Source: Hippophae tibetana
Lineage: Eukaryota; Streptophyta; Magnoliopsida; Rosales; Elaeagnaceae
Length of the DNA stretch: 64,000 nucleotides
Assembly (NCBI GenBank): GCA_037013495.1
Contig: CM072804.1
Location: 34,636,501 to 34,700,500, forward strand
Direction of reading: 5' to 3'
The position numbers and the translations under genes are program-made. The notes beneath the pieces are model-generated. The model was not told the DNA's origin, made no database searches, and was given only the letters and a program-made list of their open reading frames with translations. Shown in pieces: positions 49,249-60,599 of this stretch. How positions within the stretch are numbered: position 1 is the first letter of the stretch; each line of letters starts with the position of its first letter.

Positions 49249-49853
49249 CCCTCATAGCATTCAAAGAATGGTTCTAATAAATAAATAGCATAGGCCAAGC
49301 CTAGTGAGTGTCTAATCATTGTACAAGTGCAAAATCAATATTACTATCCTAAGGGGCTAAGGGCTTAATGACTATCTTTTTGTTATCTTAAAGTGATAAA
49401 GGCCTAAAGATTATCCCTATTTATTTTAAAGGATAATCTAGTAAATAATAAATGATAGATATCTATAGACAATGGATCTCTACTACAAATAACTGTCTAA
49501 AAATAGTTATCTACAAAACTACAACTTCTCAATCCTAATTTGACAAGGATAAGCTATCAGATTTATTATTTTCCCTATAGATAGTCATATATGTATAACA
49601 TAATATCATATCTTATATCTAACACAAAATATCATATATCTCATAATATAAAATCATAGGTAAACACTTTTTTTTCATATAATTACTAGAGCGAAACTGA
49701 GATCTTCTTTACCCTTAATCTTAAAATTAATGACTTAAGAATCAAGGGACCAAAAACCACCCACAAAGTGGTCTAAGTTCCTAAAAAAAAATTCATCTTT
49801 TAGATTCTATAGAGAATGGTTTTACCTAGTATCGATAAAGTCAATATCAGTAG
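49249..49853 (+). repeat. remaining part of the gypsy B 3' LTR
   Basis: Matches 7658-8259 in order and orientation, ending tcaatatcagta. Element E therefore sits inside the 3' end of element B, with the rest at or before 36423. Confidence 0.65.
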
Positions 49854-50419
49854 TAGCTTTCCTATCATTATCATCTTTCCTTTTGCAACTATTTGGTTTT
49901 TGAGTGTTTGTCCATAGTTTACTTCTAAGCTAGCTACTACATCACTGGGTTTAAAAAGCTTTGGACTTTTGAAATAAGTAAAACATTCTTCTTTTTCAAT
50001 TCTATTAGTGAATGCCTTTTGTGTTACACCAAAGGGTCCAGTTATTGCTCTACTTGCTTCAAGCCATGTCTTCTATATTCCTAGGATTGATCCATTATAG
50101 ACAATATCATGCTTTTATTTTTCTACTTGATTCTTTTCTTTTAAGCTCTTCCTCATCTGTGATTTTAGATCATGAAGCTTTTAAGGAGCTACCCTTTTAT
50201 TTTTTGGTTAATTATGAGGCTTTAACCTCTTCCTTGGAGATTTTAATCTATTTTTTTGTTGGAGAACTAAACTTTTCTTGTTTTTCACATATGAGTGAAT
50301 TTTTGAGATAAAAAATTTCTAATGATCTTTAAAAACTTTTATTTCCATTTTATGGATTTCTTTTCTATGCATGTAAAGATCATCTATCTTTCCTGCAATT
50401 GTAAAAATTGTCTATGGGG
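49854..50419. other. unassigned block between gypsy B and an A LTR
   Basis: About 565 bp, T-rich on plus, with a 99-codon open stretch at 50012-50311 that resembles nothing I know. On minus it gives scattered Lys-rich words (such as IDDLYMHRKEIHKMEIKVF near 50330-50390). By position it could be the flank of pararetrovirus relic 1 displaced by element B, but no motif proves it. Confidence 0.3.
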
Positions 50420-51160
50420 TGATAAGTGCTTGAAAAGCACTAAAAATAACAGAATTTACATGCATTTTATTGTCAAAATAGATTTGTATTTTGCATAATT
50501 TTGTTATTATTTGAACAAATGTATGTTTTCAAAATCATGGGTATATTTAGTTATTTTTAAGGTATTTTGGCTTCAAAGTAATTCAAGTTAAAGAATTGTA
50601 CATGAAAACACTTATTGCAACCAAAAACGAATAAAGTACAAACATATGTAGGCCGTACATATGTTTCCAACAAATGTAAGGGGTGAAATTAAAAAGAGGT
50701 TCTAGAAGCGTGTCCAGGTTCAACACATCTAACCAAAATGCATCAAGATTGAGTGCATCTAACTAAAACATGTCCAAATTCAATGCATGGCATGGTAGAT
50801 ATAATATGTGCCATAATTTTTCAATCAAGATTCACTTTTCTCTTCCTTTCTACAGTTATATAAAATGCCACCCTTTTCATTTGTAAACATCTTATAGCTC
50901 ATTTCATTGCTAATTTTCTTCGTTTCTCTTTGGCTTTTCATTTCTTTCCTCAATTTGAAAGTTCTAATCTCAAATTAAGAGTTAAACAAGTATAGTTTAT
51001 GTTTTCATTTCAATTCAATAAATAGTGTTGGAAATTTTGTTTAGTGTATTGATGTATTCTTTTCAAATGAATTTTATGTGTTGTTTCAGATGCTATGTTA
51101 ATTTACTAATCATTGATTAAATTAAGCATGTCTGGCTTAAAATAGTATGAGATATATTAG
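50420..51160 (+). repeat. A-family LTR, 3'-truncated
   Basis: It starts TGATAAGTGCTTGAAAAGCAC and follows the A LTR for about 740 bp, stopping after gagatatattag. It then meets an inverted A leader head to head. Confidence 0.75.
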
Positions 51161-51356
51161 CCTTTAATAAAATAAAATATAATTTTTTTATTTAAAAAAG
51201 CAAAAGAAATTACTAAAATATCTAAAATTAATTACTAACCTAGATATTATAAGATTTCATATAAAAATCACAATATTTATAGCACAAAATTATTTTAGGA
51301 ATTTTATAATAAAAATTTAAAAATGCTATACCTCCGCAACAATGGTGCCAAAAACT
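51161..51356 (-). other. A-family leader and PBS, inverted
   Basis: On minus this follows the LTR at 51357-53170: PBS-like tttttggcaccattgttgcgg and the leader words shared with 10880-11000 and 24560-24720. It is truncated at 51161 against the plus-strand LTR. Confidence 0.6.
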
Positions 51357-53170
51357 TGATAATACAAAATTTACTAAGTTTTTGATGCTATTATCAATTA
51401 TTTGGCAATAGCACCAAGAACTTGATGATACAAAATTTTGTCAGTTTTTGATGCTATTACTAATTCCCTGATAAAAAAAGGCTAAAATATTGATGTGTCA
51501 TAACTTGGTGTGCAAATTTTGTGTATTTTTATAAATAGCTTCCAAGTACACAAATCACTTATAGAAATTGATAAATGTACTTCCAAGGGAGATCCAAAGA
51601 GAAATCACATTATTTATAAATAATTCAACAAATCTTAAAAACAATTCCTATCACGACTATTTGGTATGATAAATTCTAAACTAGCAACAAAAAATAAAGA
51701 ATAGATTCAATCAAACAATTGAGAAATAAACATTTACATTCAATAAAAAAAAATATAGGATACAATAATTAGTTAACTGTTATTGTTCAATATCAATTAG
51801 GTTATTAAATATATGTATTAAGATTATTGATTCTTTCTTTGATGTATGAAAATATCTTAAGACAGTGATCATTTTCTTTGTTAATTAAATTTTCACTTGT
51901 CACCTTCGGTCGGGTTGACAATTTAAACTTTAATTAAATTATACTTATTTTTTTAAAAATTAATAAACTGTTTAACTTTCTACCTTTAGTAAGGTCGACA
52001 ATTTAAACTTTTATCAAGGTGTCAAAGTTAGATTAATGATTTAAGTATCTAAAAACTATTTTTTGATTTTAAAAATACTAGTAAAAATATGCTATCAATA
52101 TTTTCAAAATAGTAATTATTATAAAAATCTTTGAAATAGAGCATGACTCTATATAAGATTTAGATAATTACATCTAACATCTAAGAGTATTACTCTAAAT
52201 CAGATTCAAATAATTAAATCATAAATCTAACTCTCATGTTTATTAGAAAAAACACTTTGTCAATACATTTATTCTTTAACAAACTTAATGTAAATCTTGA
52301 TGAAGAAATAAAACTTAATTCATTTTATAAAAAATGTTTTACCTACTTTAATATTTCAATAGCAGAACAACGCTACTAATATCCTATACTATTTTCAGAC
52401 AGATATACTTAATTTAATCAATTATCTATAAATTAAATATAACATGTAAAATAATGCAAAAATTTAATCTGAAGAGAATATATTTAAATTATACCTTAAG
52501 TGTATCCTTACAGAACTTCAGTATCATTTTTATTTTTAAAAAACCTCCAAATATAATTTCCAACACTATTTATTGAATTGAAACATAAACTATACTTGTC
52601 CAACTCTCCATCTGAGAGAACAACTTTAAAACTAAGAAAAGAAAAGAAATGCAAGAGAGAAACTAAGAAAATCAGCTATGAAATAAGCTGTGGAATAATT
52701 ACAAATGAAGGGGGTAGCCCTTTATATAGTTGTATAAAGTAAGAGTAAAATGGATCCTCATAGAGAAAACATGGTGCACATTTTTCTCTACCATAACATA
52801 CATTGAATCTGGACATGTTTCAATTGATGTGTTGAATTTGGATGCACTTCTATTAGATGTGTTGAATTTGGATGCATTTCAATTAGATGCATTGAACCTA
52901 GACGTGCTTCTAGAACCTCTTTTAAATCTCACCTCTTACATTTGTTTGAAACATATGTAAGGCTCACATATGTTTTGTCTTTTTGCTTCTTTGATTGTAA
53001 TAAGTGCTTGCATGTACAATTCTTCAAGTTAAATCACTTTGAAACCAAAAATACCTAAAAAATAATTAAATATACCCATGATTCTAAGAACATAGGTTTG
53101 TTCAAATACTAACATAATTATACACAATACAAATCTATTTTGACACTCAAGTGCATATAAATCACATTAC
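51357..53170 (-). repeat. A-family LTR, inverted, with two PBS-like terminal units
   Basis: On minus it starts near TGTAATGTGATTTATATGCAC (53170). Two tandem PBS-like units, 66 and 68 bp, lie at its end (51357-51422 and 51423-51490). In its U3 a 30-bp unit is repeated about four times (52798-52915). Confidence 0.75.
52798..52915. repeat. 30-bp minisatellite in A LTR
   Basis: Three full units (52826-52855, 52856-52885, 52886-52915) and one partial, each like gatgtgttgaatttggatgc plus ten bases. Read on plus it gives a ten-residue repeat (DVLNLDALLL, DVLNLDAFQL), a by-product rather than a gene. A decayed form is seen at 50700-50790 in the facing LTR. Confidence 0.85.
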
Positions 53171-55085
53171 AACCCCCAACCAACTTTTTGCTTGTCTCTT
53201 AGCAAGGAAAGTGAAAAACTAAAACAAAACTAAACTAAAATAAAATGATCTTAAATCATTTCCATAAATTGACACAATTGCATTTACTATATGCAAGAAT
53301 CCTTTAAACTCCTAGGTTGCTCTAGTGAACAAGTTTAAGTCTCATGAGAGCTTTCAAAGATGATGCCCACAAATATCAAACTAAAAATGAAAAAGTTAAA
53401 AATAAATAACAAAAACAATCAAATAACACATAAAAAATAATAAACTATATTTTAAGCAAAACAAAATGAAAAAAAAATAATAGCAAAACTTCTCATGCTT
53501 TTAATTTTCTTTTAAGTTTATAGCTAAAATATAAAGCATAAGTTAATATTCTAAACAATCATGGTTTACTATAATAATTAGTTAAAAATTATATTCATAT
53601 TCATATTCATATCATAAATGTTTCCATATTAATTTGCACAATTTTAGTATTTATAATCCAAAATCACTTTGACTCTAACCTCACAAGTCACACTCTCAAA
53701 ATAAACACTGATCCTATTAGTTAAAGAACTCATTCAAAGTTGTATGCGAATAAAGTTTATGTAAAGAAATGAAATAATAGATTCACATATGTTCAAAGGA
53801 GAAAAGGCTCAAAGTAGTACATAATATTGATCTCAGGAAAGGAATCGAATGAAAGGATTTATAAAGAAATCAAATATTATCCTCATGCATCAATCAAATT
53901 CATCAAATAAAAATTTCAAGTTATATGCCTTTAAGAGATGAAGAAAATGAAATGACTTCTTTGGGATATATTTCCAATCTTTCTTTTATATTTAACCATT
54001 TTTCACAACTTTTTAGCATTTCGGGATCATAGTATTTAGTTTATACTATACATATTTCTCTCTTTTTCTTTCTCTACTTTTTTAGAGATATTCTCTTATT
54101 CAAAGAGGACTCATTTATACTTGTACATATTTTTGTATGATATAGTGAGTGTCTAATTTTTGTCTTTTCTTTAGTATTGACTTTAGTAACCCCATATATG
54201 TCTCTTTTTTAAAAGTCATGCATGAATTAAAAAATGCACAAACTTTCAATTTCTAATTAAATCATTCAATTTATGCAATAAAAAAAAATATGACATTTTA
54301 TTATATGTAAAAATATTGAATTCAATGAAAAACCTATATAGACCATCTAACAATTTGAAATTCATAAGAAGAGCTTTTAAAAGAGTAAAAAAATATTAAT
54401 TATCACTCAAAATAGAAAGATAATTCCTCAAAACATTCTCACAAAATAGTTTTCAATATTTGATTTTTAAACACTGATTTTGGATTTATTGTAATTTCAA
54501 CATTTTATCAAAAAATACAAATTATATGATAAAAACTAACTAATTATCGCAATAAAAAGAAACATAGAAATAAAAGCATAGAAAAATAAGTAAAAATGTA
54601 AAGACAATGTAAAAAATGTGAACATATAAAATTTTTAAATTAGCTCAATTTTATAAGATGTAACTTTTTCCACACCAATCTATAACTTATCAACTCTCAA
54701 TGTAACAATAATAAATTAAAGAGAAATAGTAAAGAAATGAAAAGTTAACAATTTGCTAAACTTGCTAAAGTATTAATGTGGAACTACATGTTCATCCCCT
54801 ATTCCATACATTTAAATTTACATAGATGTAATACTGTATACTTTTCACAGATTTTGACATACAATTATAAAATTAATAGTTATAAATAATGTTTACATGA
54901 CAGGAAATAAAAATAAATAACATAAAAAATAGATAGAAAACAAATAATTAAAATAAAAGAAATAATATTACCTAAAAATGATGGGTGTCCTCCCAACCAT
55001 TTTAATGTCTCAAAAAAATACTTATCGGAAATATTTTCATTTTTAGAATTTAATATACTCAATGTCCTCTTCATCATTGACTTTA
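53171..55085 (-). other. A-family 3' internal region, non-coding
   Basis: Matches 22585-24000 in the same orientation. Near 54995 the minus strand reads aaatggttgggaggacaccc, the Athila-type phrase that follows pol, as at 46358 in element E. No ORF of note apart from a 65-codon shadow at 54880-55077. Confidence 0.6.
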
Positions 55086-55540
55086 TATTAGTATATGCTT
55101 GAAAATGTACAGTCTTTACGTAAAGAATGTCATTGAAAAACTCCTTTAATAGACACTAACAACTATTTTGGTAGAGGCCTACTAATAAGTATATTATATC
55201 CCTTCTCCCATTTCAGGTTTTTATGTACAAAAGCTTTGACAAAATTCATAGGTAAAACACGAATGTCTACTTGTAAAATTAAATCATTACACCATACCCT
55301 TTGGATACATTAGAAATTTATTCGCTAATTTTAAGGACATGGTTATGGGACTTAGATCGCGCATTCCTACTTACAAGTATAATGAATAAGGCATTAAATT
55401 TACACTTACACCTAGATCCAGTGTAGTAGCAATCTCTTTTTTATCACCAAGTGTGATACTAAAATTTTCAGAATCTTTGAAGATAGCTTTAGAATTTTTT
55501 TTATTAATACTATAAATAATCTAACCTTAAGTACTAAACA
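55086..55540 (-). pseudogene. gypsy aspartic protease fragment in A-family element
   Basis: The minus strand reads TLDLGVSVNLMPYSLYL, then SPITMSLKLANKFLMYPKGMV. This matches the active site CDLGASINLMP and the YPxGxxEDVLV segment of Athila-like protease. The Asp is kept. It shows that A elements derive from an Athila-like ancestor that once carried pol. RT and integrase are absent downstream (minus sense), where the frame passes directly to the post-pol phrase. Confidence 0.75.
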
Positions 55541-55719
55541 AAAAAAATTAATTACTAAAAATAATAATAAAATAATAAAATAAAACAAAACAAAAATACT
55601 AAAAGTAAATAAATAAAAGAAATAATAAAAATAAAATAAAGAAACAAATAAAAGAAAATATTAGTGGGACTAAGTCTCTAGTAAAAGCATTAACTAAACT
55701 ATTCTTTTATGATAGATGC
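55541..55719. other. A-rich low-complexity stretch
   Basis: AAAT/AATAAA-type simple sequence over about 130 bp marks the junction between the A-family fragment and pararetrovirus relic 2. No gene. Confidence 0.6.
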
Positions 55720-57000
55720 TCAACATCAAATTTGTAATTATTAAATAATTACTGCTATCTGATTAATCTTCTTTATTTGTAATCTCCTAAAATATTATTT
55801 TTTAAGAAATATCAAAAAACTTATTGCCTGTTCTAACAATAAATCTTGAGGATATTACCTATATACAAACTTTTTTATTACCTTTTTTTACAATTAAATA
55901 TTCTTTTTCATTACTATAGTAATTTAGTTCAACTCCTTGAAAAGCTCGGGAAGTAAACCTACATAAATATTCACCTTGTCATCTACTCTTTCTTTTAATA
56001 TGGCTCTCCAATTTTCATTTGAAGCATCTTTTTCTATTATCATTTTGTCATCTGGTCCAAGATGGTATAGTATTGGTAAAGGTTTTACATGTTCTTTTAC
56101 CTTTTTCATGTACTAAGTATTTTGATTAGTCCATTTCGAGACATTTCTAAAGTTTTTCTTGTAAAGGTTTTCCCATTTCTAATAATTTTCTAATATATGC
56201 TTCCGCGTATGTCAAACATACTAAAACCATTTGTAATTGGTTTTAGTCATTGATGACACTAAAAAATCCTTGTATACTATTTAGCACATAAGGTCGAAGG
56301 TGGTGTTTCCCATCTTCTATTTCAAGTCCAATATACTTGAACTTTTAGTAGGCTAATACTTCCTTTTTCACAGACAATATTATTCCTTATTTCTTACATT
56401 TTGTTAGGATTGTTATTACGTCAAAATAATGCTAGTTGATGTTATCACTAAAAAATAAGGGGTCATATTCTTTAAAAATGTTGACCATATATCGTTGAAA
56501 TATTCATGGTACCTATTTTAATCCAAATGGTACAATAGTCCATTAAAATTGTCTTGTTGATAGCTAAAGGTTGTTAGTAGTTGAGATTCTTTATCTAATC
56601 TGATTTTCCAGAATTCATTCTTGCAATCAAAACTTGAAAAATATTTATTTTCTTTGATTAAGGCTAATAACTCTTCCTATCTAAGGATAAAGTATCTATC
56701 ATCTATTATTTTCTTTATTTAGTGATTTAAAAAATTTCACCGTTATTTTCTTTTCTCATATTTTCTCAGCTTCTTTTTCAATTAAAAATGTTGGACTTGT
56801 GTGTGACTTATTATTCATTCAATTATTCTTAGTTTTAAAAGTTCTTGAATTTGTTTACTGAATTCTTCTCGATTTTGAAGTACATACCACAAGTTTTACT
56901 CTTATAACCTTATTAGGGTCTTAAGTAATTTTCTTATTTCTAGTCACTTCTTATTTTCTTGTATTTCTTTAAAGAAGGGATTTTCCTAATTATTAAAATC
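55720..57000 (-). pseudogene. endogenous pararetrovirus relic 2: reverse transcriptase and RNase H
   Basis: Minus strand. RT blocks are seen near 56600-56500, with EFWKIRLDKESQLLT then VPFGLK in a neighbouring frame. Near 56330-56290 comes an IGLEIEDGKHHLRP-like segment. RNase H is open at 56109-55924 (LGPDDKMIIEKDASNENW) and continues in broken frames with a NEKE word and FIVRTGN to about 55740. The MIIEKDAS and VRTxN words and the lack of an integrase point to Caulimoviridae. The pol domains copy pregenomic RNA to DNA in the living virus. Stops, indels and frame changes occur every 50-150 bp, and the relic is inactive. The catalytic RT box is not readable with confidence. Confidence 0.8.
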
Positions 57001-57640
57001 TAGATCATCTTCATCTAGTAATTTTGCTTATATGTTATATTGTCTAAATGTGGTTTTTTTTGGTACATCTCACCACATTCTCGCTTTTTATGGTATTTAA
57101 TAAAATTTTCTGATGGCATACGCTTGACATTTCTAAGCTTTGAAATATATATTATTTCTCTTTATAATGTTGTTATGCTTATCTTATCTATATATTACTT
57201 AAATGATTAATATAAGTTTAAGAAGTTATTTCTTATCAAGAAATCAACTCCTATTTCCTGTTGATATATTATAGGGATATGAAACTTTTCTCCTCTTATT
57301 ATAATATCAATATCTTTTATAACCTTGTTAATGTTACTTCTTGAATTATTTGATATTCTTACTATCAAGTTTTTTGGGGTTGCAATTCAAAGTTCTTATA
57401 GAAGTACATATTTGCTTACTATACACAAACTGTTTCTAGTATCTATATAACTTTATAAATGGTATATATTTTATCCTTTGAATTTGCATCCTATTTTTAT
57501 GTAAGTACTATTAGGATTAGTTATGTTCTATAGGTCATTCATTCTCAAATGTTTCCTTTGAGTCTATTTCTTCTTCTTTAGTTTCACTCATTTAGTATAT
57601 TGATTATGTTTCATCAATGTATGATTCTTCTATGGGTTCT
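57001..57640 (-). pseudogene. pararetrovirus relic 2: aspartic protease region
   Basis: On minus around 57460-57415, a YID-T-R-N-SLC word stands where caulimovirid protease has the D-T-G catalytic triplet; the Gly codon is changed to Arg. Position between the coat-protein zinc knuckle and RT fits the family order. Surrounding frames are broken. Confidence 0.6.
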
Positions 57641-58860
57641 AATTCCATCTTATAGGATTGTTCTTATATCTTTAAATTTTCATTATATTCATTTTTTGAA
57701 CGTTCATTGGCATAATGACCTTCCTTATTACATATCCACCAACTACAAGTTTTAATGTCTAATGGACAATAATATTTTTGATGGATTTTTTTTCTTCCAA
57801 AATATCTTTTCCTATAATGTTCTTGGTTATATCTTTTCTTATATTTAGAAAAGTCTTATTTTCTGAATTTATATTTTTTGAACCTTTTATATTTTTTTTT
57901 ATTTGAAAATTCTTACTATCACAACATATTTTAGAATTTCATTTAACATAATTCTACTCACTTCTTCTTTGACATTGTAGAATTACCCAATCTTTTAGTT
58001 CTTTTATTCTTCCTCCTAAAGTACTTAGTACTGTAACAATATTTCCATTTCTCCATTTTTTTCAAGAGTTTTATATAAAGTTCTTGGTAACTTTTTATAA
58101 AATATTTCTTTAAACTACTATTGTTGTAATTTAGATATCTTGTGATAATACAATTCATATTCATATATAAAAGAACCTATGTAGCACATATCACATATTT
58201 TCATATTTGCTAAATGCCATTTAGCCTCAATTATTTCTAATTCACTTTTTTTCAATAATATGGTTTCCTTTATCTTCTCCTATGAACTCTTCATTTATTT
58301 CATTTACAACTTTATGTAAATATTGTCTTCTCCTATGAACTCTTCATTTATTTCATTTACAACTTTATGTAAATATTGTCTTCCTGTTGTAGATTCTCCT
58401 TGCATCCTAAAATGTATATCATCTGGTAGATTATTAAACCATACTTTAGCATTTTTATTCATTTTATAAGTTAATGATACTCTATAGATTGATGGATTTG
58501 TACTAGTAGTTCCAGATGTCTGGATTAGCACACTCATTGCACTAGCATGTTCATCTAATATCTTTTTTCCATCTCTAATACAAAATAAGTCTAGATAGTC
58601 AGTTTTATTATTATTTTCATAAATTTTGAATTATGGTGGTATAGATCCTCTAGTATCCCAGTATAATTCTTCTTCCACTTTTGGTTATTGCCTTATTCTA
58701 ATTGTTGGATTAGGTTCATTTGGTCTTTTCCTATTCCTTTCATTATCATAATTTGTTTCACTAATTACTATCATATTATATTCTTCTTTATTAGAGCATA
58801 TTTTTTCGTCATAATGTTTTCTTAATTCCTCAACCTTTGATGTTAACAGACTTACTATGT
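57641..58860 (-). pseudogene. pararetrovirus relic 2: coat protein region with zinc knuckle
   Basis: The zinc knuckle lies at about 57755-57700: CSWWICNKEGHYAN followed by Glu-Arg, where the last Cys of CCHC should be. CWxCxxEGHYANEC is a signature of caulimovirid coat proteins, which bind the pregenomic RNA. Upstream, the open stretch 58537-58304 (WFNNLPDDIHFRMQG, EINEEFIGEDN) fits the coat core. A perfect 53-bp tandem duplication (58274-58379) shifts the frame. Between the two parts the sequence is Lys/Asn-rich and full of stops. A real coat gene is recognisable but dead. Confidence 0.8.
58274..58379. repeat. 53-bp perfect tandem duplication in the coat region
   Basis: 58274-58326 and 58327-58379 are identical (each begins cttctcctatgaactc and ends aaatattgt). 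53 is not a multiple of 3, so it breaks the coat frame. Perfect identity suggests it is much younger than the other damage. Confidence 0.95.
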
Positions 58861-59880
58861 TCCAACATCATGATTTTTAGGATCCATAAATTCTTCTAAT
58901 TTTTTTTCTATATTTCATTATATTGTAACTATATATTTTTCTTCATTTTTATTTTCATTACGGGTAATAATTTCATTAGATCTTCTTGGTGGTTCTTTTT
59001 TTAATCTTTCTAATGGATCTTCTTTTAGAATGTTTAGTTGTAATATTTTGTCACAATTATTGTTTTCTTATCTTTTTAAGGATTTCTTCTTGGTTTTTAT
59101 TTATATTTTGTAAAGATTTTATTTTTCCTTCTAAAAGAATTAAGGCTTTCATTATAGCTTTTTGGTTATTTGATATATTTATTAGGGTATCATTATTTTC
59201 TAATTATACTCCTTATAATCTATCTTTTGACATTTTTGAAAGATTTTTATTTTATAATTTATCAATTTTCCTATTATTGACTTATTACCTTAGGGATAAG
59301 ATTTTTGACTTCTTTTTTTTGTGATCCCCATTCTTGTTTACTTATTTTTGTTTTATCATTTGTAAATTAAATTCATGATACATTACCTTTTTTACTACAT
59401 TATTTATTCTTTCTAGTATCATATGTTTTTCTTTAATATCTAAGTTCCAAAGTCTATTAACATTTTTAGTTTTATTATATGTCCAATTTATTGGAAAGTG
59501 TAATCTAATTTTATGAATTCATTTTGTCCATTTATTGAACTATTATAGTTGTTTGTTAATGAACATCCTAGTATGTAATATACTAAAAATGGATGATTTC
59601 ATTCTTTTATTTAATCTCCTCTTTCAAATTCATAGGTTAAATTTAATACTTGATTTAAGTTGTTATCATTATATTAATGGAAAATATAGGGTATGTTGTG
59701 AATTTTAATTTCTAACATCATAGATTTCCATGGATCAATCCTAACAAAGATATTTAACTAAAATGCCCCTAGGATAAAACATATCTTCACTTATGCTCTT
59801 GAGATTTGCAAAAAATGCTATGATGCCCCTAGACTTTAGGGTTAATACCATTGATATCTCTAAATCTAATTGTGTTAACT
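58861..59880 (-). pseudogene. pararetrovirus relic 2: N-terminal ORF region after the leader
   Basis: The first coding part after the PBS on minus. Fragments such as HPFLVYYILGCSLTNNYNSS (about 59600-59540) and IKEKHMILERINNVVKK (about 59450-59390) are legible, separated by stops. By position it should hold the movement-protein side of the polyprotein, but I do not see the movement-protein signature, so the function is left open. Confidence 0.5.
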
Positions 59881-59911
59881 TTTTCATCCATATTATGTTC
59901 ACAATACTATG

Positions 59912-59923
59912 GTTCTGATACGA
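59912..59923 (-). other. tRNA-Met primer binding site, pararetrovirus relic 2
   Basis: The minus strand reads TCGTATCAGAAC, 10 of 12 bases of the caulimovirid TGGTATCAGAGC site. It lies about 530 nt after the TATA motif and just before the first ORF region, the standard arrangement. Confidence 0.65.
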
Positions 59924-60454
59924 AATTGGGGACTAGTTGTTAATTCCTATATATTATTGATTACAGATAATTCTTTAATTTTCTTATCATAACATTGTGT
60001 TAATTCTATCTTCATCTTCTTGTTTATCAGTATTATAAATTGATATAAGCAAATATTTAAACATTTAAGATTCTTAATTAGCCTAGAAGTTATGATTAAT
60101 ATATCTGAATTTACTAGGTCCACCACGATCTTTCCTTGTGTTCATATTCTCTTGCTACACCAATTATGCCCCAGGTTTGATTAAATCTTAGTAGCCTCTT
60201 GGTAATGGTGAGCCTTCTACATCCATACAAAAATAGTGTCCAACTTTAACTTACTAGAAAAGAGTAATTACACTCTATTTTATTCATAATATAATAACTA
60301 TTACAATTCTAAGGAATAGATTCTTAGCCACTCATAATTACTAGATACTAATTAGTTGCAATTTCTGGATATAAGGGGTTACTATGCTAGAAGCTGTGTT
60401 TTCTAAGTTATGTACTCCGTTTTTTCGATTTTCCCTCAAATGAAAATAAGGGTT
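59924..60454 (-). other. pararetrovirus relic 2 leader region
   Basis: About 530 nt between TATA and PBS with no ORF, matching the long (roughly 500-700 nt) pregenomic RNA leaders of Caulimoviridae. I could not trace the usual large hairpin by eye. Confidence 0.5.
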
Positions 60455-60464
60455 CCTTTTATAG
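60455..60464 (-). promoter_or_regulatory. TATA box, pararetrovirus relic 2
   Basis: CTATAAAAGG on minus, preceded by TATATAGG. It stands after the last ORF and before the leader, where a 35S-type promoter belongs. Confidence 0.6.
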
Positions 60465-60599
60465 CACAAGGAAAACCTATATATAAGATGTGAATTACTA
60501 TTTTATGCCTATTCTAATAATTCATCTACTTTACTTCTTTTTGGCTCATCAATTTTAGCCATTGCCTATTCTTGGCATATACTACCAACTAAAGATATG

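Noticed and set aside
52730..52960. Plus ORF with a ten-residue Leu/Asp repeat.
   Set aside because: A by-product of the 30-bp minisatellite in an A LTR.
58986..59324. 112-codon hydrophobic plus ORF, possible membrane protein.
   Set aside because: It is the antisense of A-rich, Lys/Asn-coding pararetrovirus sequence on minus.
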